Part shown: positions 36,601 through 48,693 of the stretch, piece by piece | Layout: each line of letters opens with the position of its first letter | How positions within the stretch are numbered: the first letter of the stretch is position 1 | NCBI GenBank assembly: GCA_918026815.1 | Contig: CAKJVC010000218.1 | Location: forward strand, 1-64,000 | DNA from: Chalara sp. BL73 | Lineage: Eukaryota; Ascomycota; Leotiomycetes; Helotiales | Direction: 5' to 3' | DNA: 64,000 bases | Notes under the pieces: generated by a model | Databases searched by the model: none | Told to the model about the DNA's origin: nothing | The model's input: the letters and a program-made list of their open reading frames with translations, nothing else | Program-made: the position numbers and the translations under genes

Positions 36601-37735
36601 ATGCCTGGAGATTTCCATCCATTCGGAGGGAAAGTTAGCAAGAGATTCAGAGACTCGGTACCTCTTTATGCCTAAACATTCGAACTCACGCATGTTTTGC
36701 TAGGGTAGGGGCTAATCAAGGAATGATGTAGCTGGCTCCAGAAGATGCCTATTTGAGTTGTGGGTATTTCCAAATCTATGGTTTTTGGACACCTCACTGA
36801 TATTGAGATTTTGTAGATTATGATATCCGGTGTGAGTTGCAGCCTCTTCGATGTGTTCCGGAGCCGCCGCTGATTTGCGACGCAGTAACAAAGGAAGACG
36901 TTGATACCCTGAAAAATGACTGGCTTACGGATAATGTAAGATATTACGTCTTTCCACAAATTCGTATTTGCTAAATGATGCAGACGATAGCCTTTTGGCA
37001 AGAGTACGGGCATCCTATGCCCACGAATGGTTATATGTTAATGACTTAGGTATCTCGAGCGCGAAGAACTCCGAAAATTCCCTTCCTCCAACATCGTTCT
37101 TCTCCGACCCTCAATGGCATTTATGCTCATGCAAACTCGCGATCCTCTCTCTCTAAAAGAAGCCCTCCCTGATTTCTCGAAAACAACACATATATTCTTG
37201 CCTATAAATGACGCTCGCAATGTGAGTGTAGCGGAGGGTGGATCGCACTGGTCACTTCTTCTCGTATCCGTCATTGACGGTGTTGCATTCCACTATGACA
37301 GCATGAATCCTAGTAATTATAGCGAGGCGGAAAACGCCACCAACAAATTAAGCCATCTTTTGGGAAGGCCCCTTCGGTTTCATAATTTGGCGGACAGTCC
37401 ACAACAGGAAAACAGCAATGATTGTGGGGTTTATGTCTGTATAGAGATGCGCCATCTATTGCTGAAGAGGTTACTTCTGGCCAACGCCAAAGAGAAAGTC
37501 AGCATGAGCATGGGAGGGAAGTTCATCGATGCTTCAGGTGGGCGAAAGGAAATGTTGCGGATTATTGAGAACTATAGGAAGGAAGGAGAAAGAAGAAGAT
37601 CGTGAGTTTCTTGCATCACTATTAGACACCGTGGTATGTGCTAAAAATGACAATAGACACGATGAGTCACGGAGTGCATCACCTTTCCCTCGAAAGAGTG
37701 AGAAGTCGCGAAGCCCACCGAGAATAGACTCGTAG
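36601..37735 (+). CDS. Ulp1/C48-family cysteine protease, DEN1/NEP2 (NEDD8-specific) type
   Basis: Removes the ubiquitin-like protein NEDD8 (possibly SUMO) from conjugates; the sequence fits the DEN1/SENP8/NEP2 branch. Seven exons: 36601-36657, 36732-36759, 36817-36831, 36886-36935, 36984-37003, 37050-37601, 37657-37735, giving 266 residues. The joined N-terminus reads EDAYLSYYDIRLTKEDVDTL, then KNDWLTDNTIAFWQEYLERE, matching the family and supporting exons as short as 15, 20 and 28 nt. Catalytic residues are visible: His in GGSHWSLLLV, Asp in FHYDSMNP, and the oxyanion Asn plus nucleophile Cys in NSNDCGVYVC. The last intron has donor GTGAGT; without it translation would stop at 37605 just after GERRRS, so a slightly shorter form is possible by retention. 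Confidence 0.9.
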
Positions 37736-38972
37736 CTGATGATGGGACATTTGATAGCTGGCGCATGGTGTACTTTCATCGGTGGTTAGCGGGCAAGGGA
37801 ACAAGCGATTCTGATCAATATTAGTGGAGAGGGTAAACATGATGCATATGATCAGCTACGATATACAATGGTGCAGAACTCGGAAGAAGTAGATATGGCT
37901 CAGCGGTAGAGTTAAGGAGGGAAAACCGAGTTCTGAATCGTTGCGATGAGCGTTGGCTTTCGCGCAATTGCTACGAATATATTCCTGATTCTTGGTATTT
38001 TTATGTGTGTCTTCATCTACATGATTTGATGTAACGATTCTATTAGCGTTCTCGGAGCATACTTCCTTCAGTGGCTTTCCTGCATTCATAAAGTAATGGA
38101 CATGTATAGCTTCAAGAGCCACGATGTACGGAATCGGGCGGCAGGCCTACTTACAACACATATGCGGAACTACTGACCACTTGGATCCGGCAAAGCTTGA
38201 GAGGTTTAACGGTTGATCTTAATGTATCTTCCTCGTGATGCCCGGTAACATTTCAACGAACCATAATCTATTCACCATGCGATCCCTCGACTCAAGCACC
38301 CCCAAGCTATCCGCGTTTGTCGACAAAGCGGCCCACGGACATGCAATCCAATTACATGCCAGGGGGCGAAGAGCGAAACCATCTTTTAAGGTACAAGAGA
38401 TATCCCCCACTCCCACCAGACAAAGTGGTCTCGAAATTTAAGGAAGTGCCGTGAATCGGCCCGTCAACAACGTCTCTCAACAGGGTTTGGATTGGTACAT
38501 ACTGCATCGATGGATGCTGACTTGCTGAACAAAATATGTAGCGGTAATATCTTTCCTGTTGCCTGTGATGTATATATAATCGTGGAGAATAAAGGGGTCT
38601 AAGCGAGACGAAAAAGGATTGCCACTCGGATGGAGAAGTGGAGATTATACTTTCAATATTTCAGGGCTCTCATATTGCATGTTACACGGCTAGCCATGTA
38701 GCATGGGGGCAATATCCCGTGGTCTTCTTTGGTCAGAGAAAATAGAAGTGCTGCCTCGCGTTATGTACTGGGACTTTCAAGTTATCCTTTTTATTTGGAC
38801 GGAGGAAGACAACGAGCATGAAATATTCTTCTCATTAGGATATTATTGTTGCTGCACTCAATCGCTGTTATTGACAATACAATTTTCGGTGACCGATAAA
38901 CGCCTGCCGCCCCACCGATTGACAACTTCGTTAACCCATTTCGTGCTGTTCAGCGTCATACTTCATTAAAAT
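37736..38972. other. Intergenic region (1.2 kb)
   Basis: Converging 3' flanks of the protease (plus) and lipase (minus) genes. Short open frames only; nothing recognised. Confidence 0.5.
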
Positions 38973-40223
38973 TTACAATTCAAGCTTAGGCAGCTTGTCT
39001 TCATCATCCCCGAAATCATATCTGTTCCTTCCCCAGTCTAAAGGATCTCCGCCTGGAACACAGAGACCCAGCCTCCAGAAGTAGTCCCTGTGAGCGAAGA
39101 ATAGCTGCCAGATCTTGTAGCGAGCAGGAATCGGAAGACCCCATCGTTTTCGCGACTTCTCTATGTCTCCCATAATTCCAGGCATAGTCACGACTCCTGA
39201 GCCTTCTGCAAGCACTTCCCGTATATCAGCCACCACATTGAACCATGATTCACCTGCTTCAGCCCCCGCGAGACAATCTACATCCTCATCCCCAAAGCAG
39301 AGATGGACATCGGAAGGAGCTGGTTGGAGCGAAGGCTTTGATATGTATACCTCCCCAGCATGCGCTCGATAGCCCCATTCCTGAAGAGGCAGAAGCGGCA
39401 CTGGATCATCAACGTGTGTTATGCGTCTGTAACGTCCAGCTTTCAACTCGTGTCCCCCTTTGGTGTTATGCTCTGAGGGCAAGGAAAAAGTTAGATCTAT
39501 CCAGTCTCGTAATCCAGAATTGCCCACGCGTGGTTCTCCAAACGTCGTGATAGTTGGATTGAATCCCAATGTTTCGAATTCTAGTCCTGCTAACGCAGCT
39601 ACCGCCCCTCCCAGTGAATGCCCAACAAGATGCAATTGGTAATTAGGGTGATTGCTTCGTGCGGCTTTGATATGAGGAAGGATGAATGCGCGGGTATTCT
39701 GCCAGGAATTCCAGAATCCAGTATGAACAGTACAGTTGTTGCATTTTGCTTTCGGCTTATCTGCGACTGTAGTCTGGTTCTCCGGGCCATCGGGATAAGG
39801 AAGGTATTCTTGCGGAATCGTGCTCAAATCCACGATCGTGTTCGCAATACTGTATGTCCCCCTAAACGCAACAATAATCCGTCCCTTTCCCTGATGTTTT
39901 GTGCTGTGATCCAATGCAATATATCCACAACTATCGCTCATCAATGGTCCAGTATTAAATGTGTCCACCAGCTCGAACTCTGGAAAATCGTCGCAGCGAC
40001 TTGAGCATCGGAAAGGCTTTGAGATGCCGGTCATACCCACGCAATATGAAATGTCGACGACGCGTGAGAATTCTTCTAGCTCAGCGAAGAGCTTGATTGA
40101 GAGGTTGCTACCGTTACTCGCGCCATCTTGTGATGCTTGTAGCGGTCGTTGCTCCGTAAGAGGCGCGCATATTGTAGTTGAGACGAGGCTCAGGAAATTT
40201 ATTACGATGCTGTAAAGCCGCAT
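38973..40223 (-). CDS. Secreted class-3 (Rhizomucor-type) lipase
   Basis: Hydrolyses triacylglycerol or related esters outside the cell. A single exon of 416 residues. An N-terminal signal peptide is visible (MRLYSIVINFLSLVSTTICA, cleavage near residue 20). The alpha/beta-hydrolase nucleophile elbow LVGHSLGGAVA puts the catalytic Ser at residue 203. Asp273 in HVDDPVPLLPL and His378 in FFAHRDYFWRLGLC are the probable partners, by family pattern. Several cysteines (CSSRC, CNNC, CFG...C) could form disulfides, as expected for secretion. VAFRGTYSIANTIVDL is the usual strand/oxyanion segment. Whether it acts on triglyceride, feruloyl esters or other lipids cannot be read from the sequence. Confidence 0.94.
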   Translation of the reverse strand: MRLYSIVINFLSLVSTTICAPLTEQRPLQASQDGASNGSNLSIKLFAELEEFSRVVDISYCVGMTGISKPFRCSSRCDDFPEFELVDTFNTGPLMSDSCGYIALDHSTKHQGKGRIIVAFRGTYSIANTIVDLSTIPQEYLPYPDGPENQTTVADKPKAKCNNCTVHTGFWNSWQNTRAFILPHIKAARSNHPNYQLHLVGHSLGGAVAALAGLEFETLGFNPTITTFGEPRVGNSGLRDWIDLTFSLPSEHNTKGGHELKAGRYRRITHVDDPVPLLPLQEWGYRAHAGEVYISKPSLQPAPSDVHLCFGDEDVDCLAGAEAGESWFNVVADIREVLAEGSGVVTMPGIMGDIEKSRKRWGLPIPARYKIWQLFFAHRDYFWRLGLCVPGGDPLDWGRNRYDFGDDEDKLPKLEL

Positions 40224-43200
40224 CTCTGTTACTTATTGTCACATATTAGGGAAAGGTTGTGAAATAGTATGTGCTCTCGTGAAGTTGTTGAGATGCTGCG
40301 GCTGGTTCAATCAATGTCATTGTACAGCCTCAAAATCAACCTAAGCCGTTTTGGTAAATATTGGTCACGAGATTCACTTTTACATATTCACGAGGAGGTT
40401 CCTAATGATGTATTACTAATGTTTATATATCAAAAAATTCCCTTAAATCAGAGAAAGCAACTTCATTCTAGCACTCCTATCCAACACCGAATGGAATTTG
40501 AGAGCGCGAAGTGTCTTAAAACGGCTAGATAAGGATAAGAATGTCCTAGCATGCGTCATATTAATAATATTTGACTTGGGAAGGATACAGAGGGCATGTT
40601 TTCATAAACTCGCTACGGCAGAGACCTACCAGCGCGTGATAGCTAGCATCCTTAGGTGTTTTGCAGGGAATATGGTTTGTCGCCTCCACTCACTAGTCTG
40701 CTTGATGGGCGTATTGCTGACCTACCATTTCATCCCATAGCCAGCAGCAAGCTAAGCGTACTGGATACTTTGGATATAGCTGGCACGCTTGAGTTGGAAC
40801 CTTGGGCGTATTAGTACGTCTACAACTCAATCCGTGCAGAACAGGTGCTGGCGGAACTATGGAAATTCTGGCACCTCAAAGTTAGCGGGATCTAGGAACA
40901 TGAGATTGCCAAATAAAATCTGGATTTGGGGCTCGCTTTTTTTGCGCAGAAAACTCTGATAGCTACTTACCAGAACCCACATGGAGCTTGGGCTAATCGG
41001 CCGTAAACATGATTTTTCAGTTCGGCGGCCACCAGGACTAGAAGGGCCAAAGTTGCGGTACTAAATGCTTTCGGTGTCTACGATGGTAACGGCTCTGGGC
41101 TGAAGACTTTCGTGGTAAGAAAATATTTATAGGATGGAATTCTTATTTCTTATGCTTTCAGCCGTTTCTTTTTAATCGTTCCTGCTTTGTACCATTTTGT
41201 TTGGGCAAGCTCCTAGCATATTTGCTACAAGGGAATCAGGAGAGCAATCATGCGTGAAGCTCACAGCATCAGAAATTCCATTTGCTTGGCTTAGGAAAAG
41301 AATCCGAACATAGACTCGAAAGGCAACTTCACAATTTACCTGTGGAATGGAATATCATGATCTAGGAGAATCTGCTGATTGTTCTGGCGCCCTACGCAGT
41401 CTGCTAACAACAACAAAAGATATCTCCATATCTCCATATACACTTGGACTGTGATACTATTCTTTTCCAGGTTCGTTCGAGAGAGGAATCTGACTATCCT
41501 CGTGCGGTCTCAAACAGTCCTTCCGAAGCAAGAGTTCCATGGAATGAGGTACCTCCCTATCAGTCTTGCAACCTTGGTTTCAGGACACAACGGAAATTAA
41601 TCTCATTCGGAGAATTGATCACGAAGTCAGCACAAGAGGCTGTTTCTAAAATTGAAGACGCTTGTACTCGTAGTATGAACAGGCGAAGTTGACAACCGAA
41701 GTAGGTTCTTGAGCAGAAATCGATAACTTTCGGAAACCTGCACAAAGTTTGCCATCCTACAGGACCACGTGCGTGCATTCTCACCGGATACGATATACCT
41801 TCCTGGAATATGAGGTTAGATTCGAGTCCTGGTGTGAGAGGGTAGATGCATGGCTGGGCAAAATGCGACCAGAAGTCAAGTTCGTGCTCCTAGGTAAATG
41901 GGCAGTCGGTAGCAAGTCGGTTGGTAGCCATTACTAAGACAAATATGGTACTGAGATTGCTACTAGTGTCGAGAAGCACAATGATTCTCAGAAGCCTGAT
42001 GTTATGATGGAATCAAACTAGGTGAATGTCTTCGCTGGTACTAATGATATGATGGCGACGGCATATTCCGTTCGGCAGGTGCTCTCTTTTTGTCTCAGTT
42101 CCCTTCTCAATGAATGATAAGCCCTGGCAATCTACGTGATAACACAAATTATTGAGAGGTACGTTGAATTTGGGGCGGAATACAATGAAGCATCGGCTGG
42201 AAGTCAAAAAGTTATTTTTTCAGCAAGGCCGAGATCCTGAGAATTTGCATTGCTCTGACAAAAACTGCAGATACTCCGTACAAGGCAGTAAGAAAGTAAG
42301 CTCCACAACGAACTTCATAAGTCTCACAAGATGCTGTTTACTTGGGAGGAGTCGCATCCAATTCTTCCAAACTTACAAGGCGGCCACTGTTGGACTAGGT
42401 CCTATTAAAAAAGCCTTTCCTTGTGTTCCTTGATTTTTGGTGTGAATGATACACATTCTACTATCTCCCAGCAAATGACGACTGGGAAATTGGCTGCTCT
42501 AGCGATTGTTCGGCGTTACTTTGCAGGCATGACCTGCAGCTCGTTTACTGAATTGGAAGAAAATGAAATTTTCAGTTTACTCAGTCACCCCATCTTAGGC
42601 CGGCCCGCAAATTCGACGGTCCGTCAATCATTCGGAGGCACTCTTGAAGTATCTCGGGTGAGCATTAAACTTCACCATTTCTCTTTCTTTCGGGACTCAA
42701 CCACCTTTGCTCGTTTAATTGGCGCCAAAGCGTTAAAAGCTACTGGAAGTTCCGCTAATAATACTACCCTGTGGTGGTGCGAGTCTATTTGACACATGCG
42801 CGAAAAACGCTGGACTCCTTTGATTTGTGAGTAAGACGACCTGCATCTCAAACATGTCTAGTTCTAGTAATGCGAGTAAAGCTGCGCCGCATCCGCTTCT
42901 CCGTTATAGATGATTTCATGATATTTGTTAATGAGAAGTCCAATACTTTCTGATACCAACGACGGCTCATGTGATGATATTTCGGAGACCATCCATATTC
43001 ATTGCCCACATTAATCCGATGCCACATTTATCAATTTTATCCATCTTATCCGCAACCACCCTACCTTGTGGCACCCCAGTTTCCCCACCGGTTAATATCT
43101 CCCCACAAACCATGTTGAAATGCAGCGTCGATCTGGTTGATTTGGTAATACTGAGAATTTGTTACTATATAGTTGCGTTGTAGTCCAATTTCCTAATTTC

Positions 43201-43279
43201 TTTCTAGCAGATGTTCGGGTTGAGCAGAAGCCATTTCATTTGATTCTGGGTCTAAAAGTCAGCGCCTATCCCTAACAAA
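40224..43279. other. Gene-poor region (3 kb)
   Basis: Between the lipase start and the sugar transporter start. Frames such as 41444-41692, 42152-42433 and 42421-42792 are open, but I recognise no domain and could not join them into a plausible spliced gene. The content may be decayed coding sequence; this is uncertain. Confidence 0.45.
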
Positions 43280-45280
43280 ATGGTCAATGTCCATGCTGTC
43301 ACCGAGCACGGTGCCAAAGCTCACCAGGCTGAGGTTATCGTAGCTCAAAGAGAAGCTCCCCAGTTCGAAAAAGTCGAATGGAGAAGAGAACCGCATCTAC
43401 GAAAGCTCTACCTTTGGGGTTGCGTTCTGATGATTGCGTCGGCCACCACAGGTTACGATGGGTAAGAACTTCCTTAAAAGTATGTATAGCTGGACTAATT
43501 GGGTATCATAGAATGCTTGTTAATACAGTCCAGCAAATCAAACTGTGGGGGGAGTATTTTCCTGAAGTCAAGGACAACAATAAGCTTGGGCTACTCGTCA
43601 ATATGTACAATATTGGATCTATTGTGAGCTTCTTCGTTACGTGAGTATCGTATCATGAACCTTGTGGTATATTCAGGTGCTGACTTTATCGCTATAGTCC
43701 CACACTTGCAGATAAATATGGGAGAAAGATAACCATTGCCATTGGGTGTTGTTTCATGATTCTAGGAGGTTGCCTCTCCGCCTTCTGCAATGGTTATGGA
43801 AGTAGGTTCACGCTTCGTGTGTGGCGAAACATGCAGCTAACCACGTTAAGTGTTCATTGCCGGTCGGTTCATTCTCGGTTTCGGAAACAGTTTCGCCCAA
43901 ATGTGCTCACCTCTCTTATTGACTGAAATCTGTCACCCGCAACATCGTGGCCCTGTGACTGCAGTCTATAACTGCCTATGGAACCTAGGCGCTCTCCTTG
44001 TTGCGTGGATCGGATGGGGTACTTCGCAAGTTCATAATAACTGGTCCTGGAGATCCATCACGTTCCTTCAGATCGCTCCTTCTCTGATTCAGGTAAGTCA
44101 TTTTCTCACAATTAGACGATACAACTCCATACACGTAGAGTTTTCTATCTCTAGGAAAATACTTTTGCTTTGAAACATATCTCAATATAAACTGATTGCG
44201 AGGGTAGCTTACATTCATTTGGTGGATCCCTGAATCTCCCAGATGGTTGATGTCTAAAGACCGTCCCGAGGAGGCTTTGCAAATTCTATCGACTTATCAT
44301 GCTGGAGGTGATGTCAACAACACTACTGTCCAGTTCGAGTATCGTGAAATCAAAGAAACCATCAAGCTGGAAGCTGTCGCAACACGAACCACTGGATACC
44401 TAGATTTCTTTAGGACGAAGGGCAATCGCTGGCGACTGGCCATCATTGTTTCTCTAGGAGTTATCTCGCAATACTCTGGAAATGCCCTGTTCTCAAACTA
44501 TATGAACACGATCTACGAAGGTGCTGGAATCACGGATCAGAATCAGAAGCTTGGCGTAAGTATCGTCATCACTGTGCATATATTGAAGATGAACTCACAA
44601 GTCTTAGCTGAGTGGCGGCAAGACAATCCTCGATTTGATTGTCACTATTGCGGCCGCCATGACTGTCGACAGATTCGGCCGTCGCCCACTCTTTCTGGTC
44701 TCCGCCGGAGGAATGGTCGCATCCTTCGTGCTATGGACAATCTGTGGTGCTGTCTATGAGAACTCGAACGAGAAAAACACGTCTTCTGGCTATGCCCAGC
44801 TTGTCTTCATTTGGATATTCGGTGTCTTCTACGATATTGGTTTCTCCGGCTTGCTCGTTGCATATGCCCTTGAGGTTCTTCCTTTTGAGCTCCGTGCCAA
44901 GGGCATGATGATCATGAACATCACCGTCCAGGCTATATTGGCACTTAGTAACCAAACCAGCAAGCTAGCTTGGGATAATCTTCCCAATCATTGGAATTTT
45001 ATGTTATTCTACACTGTGAGGAATATCAATTACCCTTGATTCATTCTTGAGCGACCCTGCTGACTTAAAATAGCTTTGGGATACCGTTGAATTCGTATTC
45101 GTCTACTTTGTCTATGTGGAGACCAACGGCCCAACCTTGGAGGAAATCGCAAAGATCTTCGATGGTGAAGATGCGGTTCCACATCTCAACATTGATCAGA
45201 TTGCGAAGGAAATCCATGCTGCCGAGCATGATGAGGGCATAGTTGAGAAACAGATGGCTTCTGAGAAGTCGGGTGTCTAG
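43280..45280 (+). CDS. MFS sugar transporter (hexose/lactose permease type)
   Basis: Sugar/H+ symporter of the plasma membrane. Seven exons: 43280-43461, 43512-43640, 43698-43801, 43851-44092, 44208-44555, 44608-45015, 45074-45280, giving 539 residues. The hydrophilic N-tail leads into the first helix LWGCVLMIASATTGYDG. ADKYGRKITIAIG is the TM2-3 loop (D-x-GR[KR]); FIAGRFILGFGNSFAQMCSP is the TM4 region. WWIPESPRWLMSKDRPEEA is the PESPR motif of sugar porters. VDRFGRRPLFLVSAG is the second-half DRxGRRP repeat, and VYVETNGPTLEEIAKIFDG is the C-terminal PETKG-like motif, here VETNG. All seven exons join in frame with short introns. Substrate is unknown; the closest impression is of fungal lactose or quinate/hexose permeases. 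Confidence 0.95.
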
Positions 45281-46341
45281 GTCATCATAATCGATAGACG
45301 AATCAAGATCAGGAATGGCGAGACAGAGGCTAGTAAGATACTGTGGTTGGGACATTATGGTCAGACCGAACTGTCGTTTATAATTTACTATGCAAAGTGA
45401 GGAATATTTAGGGCCGTCCTCCGACTCAGATCATTCGAGCTTTGCTCAGCAATAATCGTTGCAATAATAGTTAAGCTTGCCACTATAGCTCTTTTAAGTA
45501 TCTTCAGCTTGGTTGAATAAATGAATCTAGAAGTCGTTGGGCATACTTAAATGCGCTTCTCGGTTAGAGATCGGTTAATCTAGACATGGGTCATAATGTT
45601 CCTTCCTATTTTTGGGTTTAATAGACTAATCAGTAGGCAGAACAGGGACATGAAGGTAATGTGAATTAAGATTACCTAAGGAATAAGCTTAAAGCAGGAG
45701 CCTCCTAGTATTGTGATGCTTTGCTTAATATACAGTCTACTTTAATTTACCTAATACTTTTGTCTGCAGTGCTGCAACTCCAGACTCAATCGGGGATAGC
45801 CCGCTAGTACATTTTACTAATACTTGTCAAGCTCATGAGCTTAACTAATAATCGCGTCATTATGTTAGTTAGGACTCTCATTTTGCTTAGTTTAAACTTT
45901 AATTCAACCACTTAACTGTAGTGTTGTAGTGCCGTACGATGAACGATACGCCATATAGGATGCTCAATAGAATTCGCCGGTAAAGTTCTTCATTTAATAT
46001 TCTTGTATGGTTAAAATAAACCAATGTATACCAAATCACGGTGAACGTAGTGGAGTAAATGCTATTTATAGATGATAGACAGGGGTTCACTTGAACCCTG
46101 ACTTCGTCGAAGAATATCTCCTTTCCTGACAGCTCGTCCTATAGCACACTGATAGCCAAAGACACACGGACGCAAACTGAAATATAAGTGTCTACATAGA
46201 AGAAGAAAGAAAAGAGCAGTAAAAGTTGTTCGCTTTCGAAGTAACAAACCAGAACCATAACGAGAAGAGTTACAACTGAAATATCTGTGCCGCTCTAAAG
46301 TTTTGAGAGACGAACTGTGGTGAAGAACAAAGAGACGTCTG
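45281..46341. other. AT-rich spacer
   Basis: About 1 kb rich in TA dinucleotides (TTAATA, CTAATAC, TTAGTTAG) without credible ORFs. The composition is like sequence altered by RIP-type C-to-T mutation, but no repeat partner is visible in this window. Includes the promoter of the HET gene. Confidence 0.45.
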
Positions 46342-48693
46342 ATGTCTGACAGCCTAGAGCCGTCCGGTCACTGCCGATTTTGTAATGACCTGAATCTCGG
46401 CTCTATTGCCCAAATCCCCTTCGATGACTGGGTGTCGGGAATATCTAGCTCATCATGTCTGACCTGTCAGATCATGGTCCAAGCAATCCAGAAACTGAGC
46501 CCCAAGTTTCTAGAAGGGGCATTTGGGGGGCGAATAGCCGGATCTCATCCAGAGCTAGGTCTGTGGTTGTCGGTAGGAGAAAATTGTAGGGTGGTTATCG
46601 GAATTATTGAGAATGGATGCGGCGGTAGAGCCGTCAGCATTCAGCTCTACTATTCTTCGACTGATACTGGTTAGTAAGCTCTGCAAATGCCCGTTCTTCT
46701 CCAATTATATCTTTCGCCGGATGTGATATCTGGAATTTTGGTGATGAATTTTGTTTCATAGGAGCCAGAACCTCTCCACTTCAAAAATACTTTTGTTTTG
46801 TACAGCCCTTCCACACAATTCACATCTTAGTACTGTTTTTTATGTTCAAATCAGCTTACAAGAGAAGAAGTGTCATCACGAATACCGCAGATAGGAACCG
46901 CTGGTGACATATCCCTAATCCCAGGCGACACGCAAATGTGGTTATTCTTGCAGAAGTGCCTTAACGACTGCATTACTAAACACGAGAAATGTAAAGCAGC
47001 GCAAGACTCTAATTGGTATCCTGAAAGACTGCTATGTGTCGCTCGGGATAAATCCAGTAAAGATAACTTGCGGTTGATACAAACGAAGCATCATCCGCCT
47101 TGCTCGCCCTACATCACCTTGAGCCACTGCTGGGGCTCAGCATCTCCCTTCCATACAAGCAAGAAGAATTTCCCCTTGCTTCTCAAAAATATCTCTCTTT
47201 CAGTACTCCCCAGAACATTTCAAGACTGTGTATTCGCGGCGCAGGAACTAGGAGTTCAGTATATCTGGATTGACAGTCTCTGCATTGTTCAAGATGACCG
47301 TAGTGACTGGGCGAGGCATGCGCAAAGCATGGGCAAGATATATAAAAACTCTCTATTCACACTAGCAGCCGTATCTTCTCCTAACAGTTATGTACCGTTC
47401 CTAGGCCCAGACGCACCGAGTGATCGAGACAACTGGCAGGCAATCAATATAGATGTCGATATGGGAATCACGAAGTCGGTGTCTGCAAGCGGAGGATCTA
47501 ATAGAACCCAGCTCAAAGCACGGAGATGGGATCCCTACCTCCTTCCCACTCTTTTTGACGGCCCTCTTGAGCACCGCGGTTGGGCATGGCAGGAGCGTTA
47601 TCTTTCCACCCGCATCATAGATTTTACTCGGGAAGAAGCACGATGGCGTTGCAAAACTTCCGAAACATGTGAATGCGTTGACTTTATGCTAAGCACGACG
47701 TCACAATTCACCCCGGATCTCGAACCTGCGAAAGGCAAAGGAGGGAAGGAGTTACTCATCAGAAAGTGGCGAGATATCGTGACCGACTATTCTAGGCGTG
47801 AGCTCACATATAGCACTGACAAACTCCCAGCACTTTCAGGTGCGGCATCGCACTTCCAAAACCACTTAAAATGGGATTATTTAGCTGGCATATGGTTAGC
47901 AGACTTCCCACATAGCCTAGCATGGTACCGCAGGGAGCTGAATGACTGCCCAACCGGCAAGCCCCAACTGCAGGGCTCTCTGGATAATGGTGTGCCTTCT
48001 TGGTCCTGGGCATCCGTTCCTCAAGAGACATTATGGATATGGGACTATTACTTAAAAGAATTTGCACGCACAAAGGAAGGGATAGCCCTTGACAGCCAAA
48101 TAAAGCTCATTAATATTAACTGTAGGCCTAGTTCGGATAATATCTTTGGTGAGGTGGAAGCAGGAAGCTATATCAAACTCCAAGGCAAGGTTGTGGAGGC
48201 CGAAATTGAAAGTGATTTACACAGCTGTGCCTGCGTGCGTCGAAAGGGCTTCAAGCCCCAGCATATAGTTCCGGATTGTATTATTACCTCCGACAGTTCT
48301 TCCTGGAACCTTACAGAACACATTCGGTCTGGGATCCGACCGAAAGCTACCAAACCGCACAGATCAACAAGAAGAGCGGTTAAGAAAGACAGACTTGAGG
48401 CTAGCTTTGTCAAGGGAAGTAGGTATAAGGGAGATGTGTACTGCCTCCTTCTTTTCACAACCACCCAGAATGGGAAGAACCATGCCTGTATTCTGATACT
48501 GGGTCAGAAGGCGGGTAGTAGCGATACGTACCAAAGATTGGGCATTGGAAACAGCGACTCTGGCTGGTCCAGACCTCTCTATAAGCACCGCAAAAATTGG
48601 GAAGTCTGGACAGGCTGGGAAGAGCTAGAGGAGTGGGAGGAGTGGGAACGCTGGTTCAAGGATGCGGAGGTCCGCACGCTGACGATTATCTGA
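46342..48693 (+). CDS. Heterokaryon-incompatibility (HET) domain protein
   Basis: HET-domain proteins trigger programmed cell death after fusion of incompatible hyphae; many family members have no known allele. Exon 1 is 46342-46669 (MSDSLEPSGHCRFCNDLNLG), with a CxxC pair and a SCLTCQIM motif typical of the N-terminal part. A 195-198 nt intron with donor GTTAGT follows, with exon 2 starting at 46865 or 46868 and ending 48693; about 718 residues. The HET domain is clear: YITLSHCWG, TFQDCVFAAQELGVQYIWID, then SLCIVQDDRSDWARHAQSMG and YKNSLFTLAAVSS. Downstream are the family motifs RGWAWQERYLSTRIIDFT and VPSWSWASV. The C-terminus (WEELEEWEEWERWFKDAEV) is Trp/Glu-rich. No NACHT or WD40 module is attached. 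Confidence 0.92.

Noticed and set aside
36832..36885. Apparent 18-residue insertion in the Ulp1-type protease (CELQPLRCVPEPPLICDA)
   Set aside because: The segment is a 54-nt intron with a GTGAGT donor; removing it gives the conserved YDIRLTKEDVDTLKN.
41800..41840. tRNA-like B-box (GATTCGAGTCC)
   Set aside because: The surrounding bases do not form T-arm or acceptor stems and there is no A-box at the right distance. No tRNA, rRNA or CRISPR array was found in the window.
42421..42792. 123-codon plus-strand frame in the 40-43 kb gap
   Set aside because: No recognised domain and no partner exons; kept only as part of the region description.
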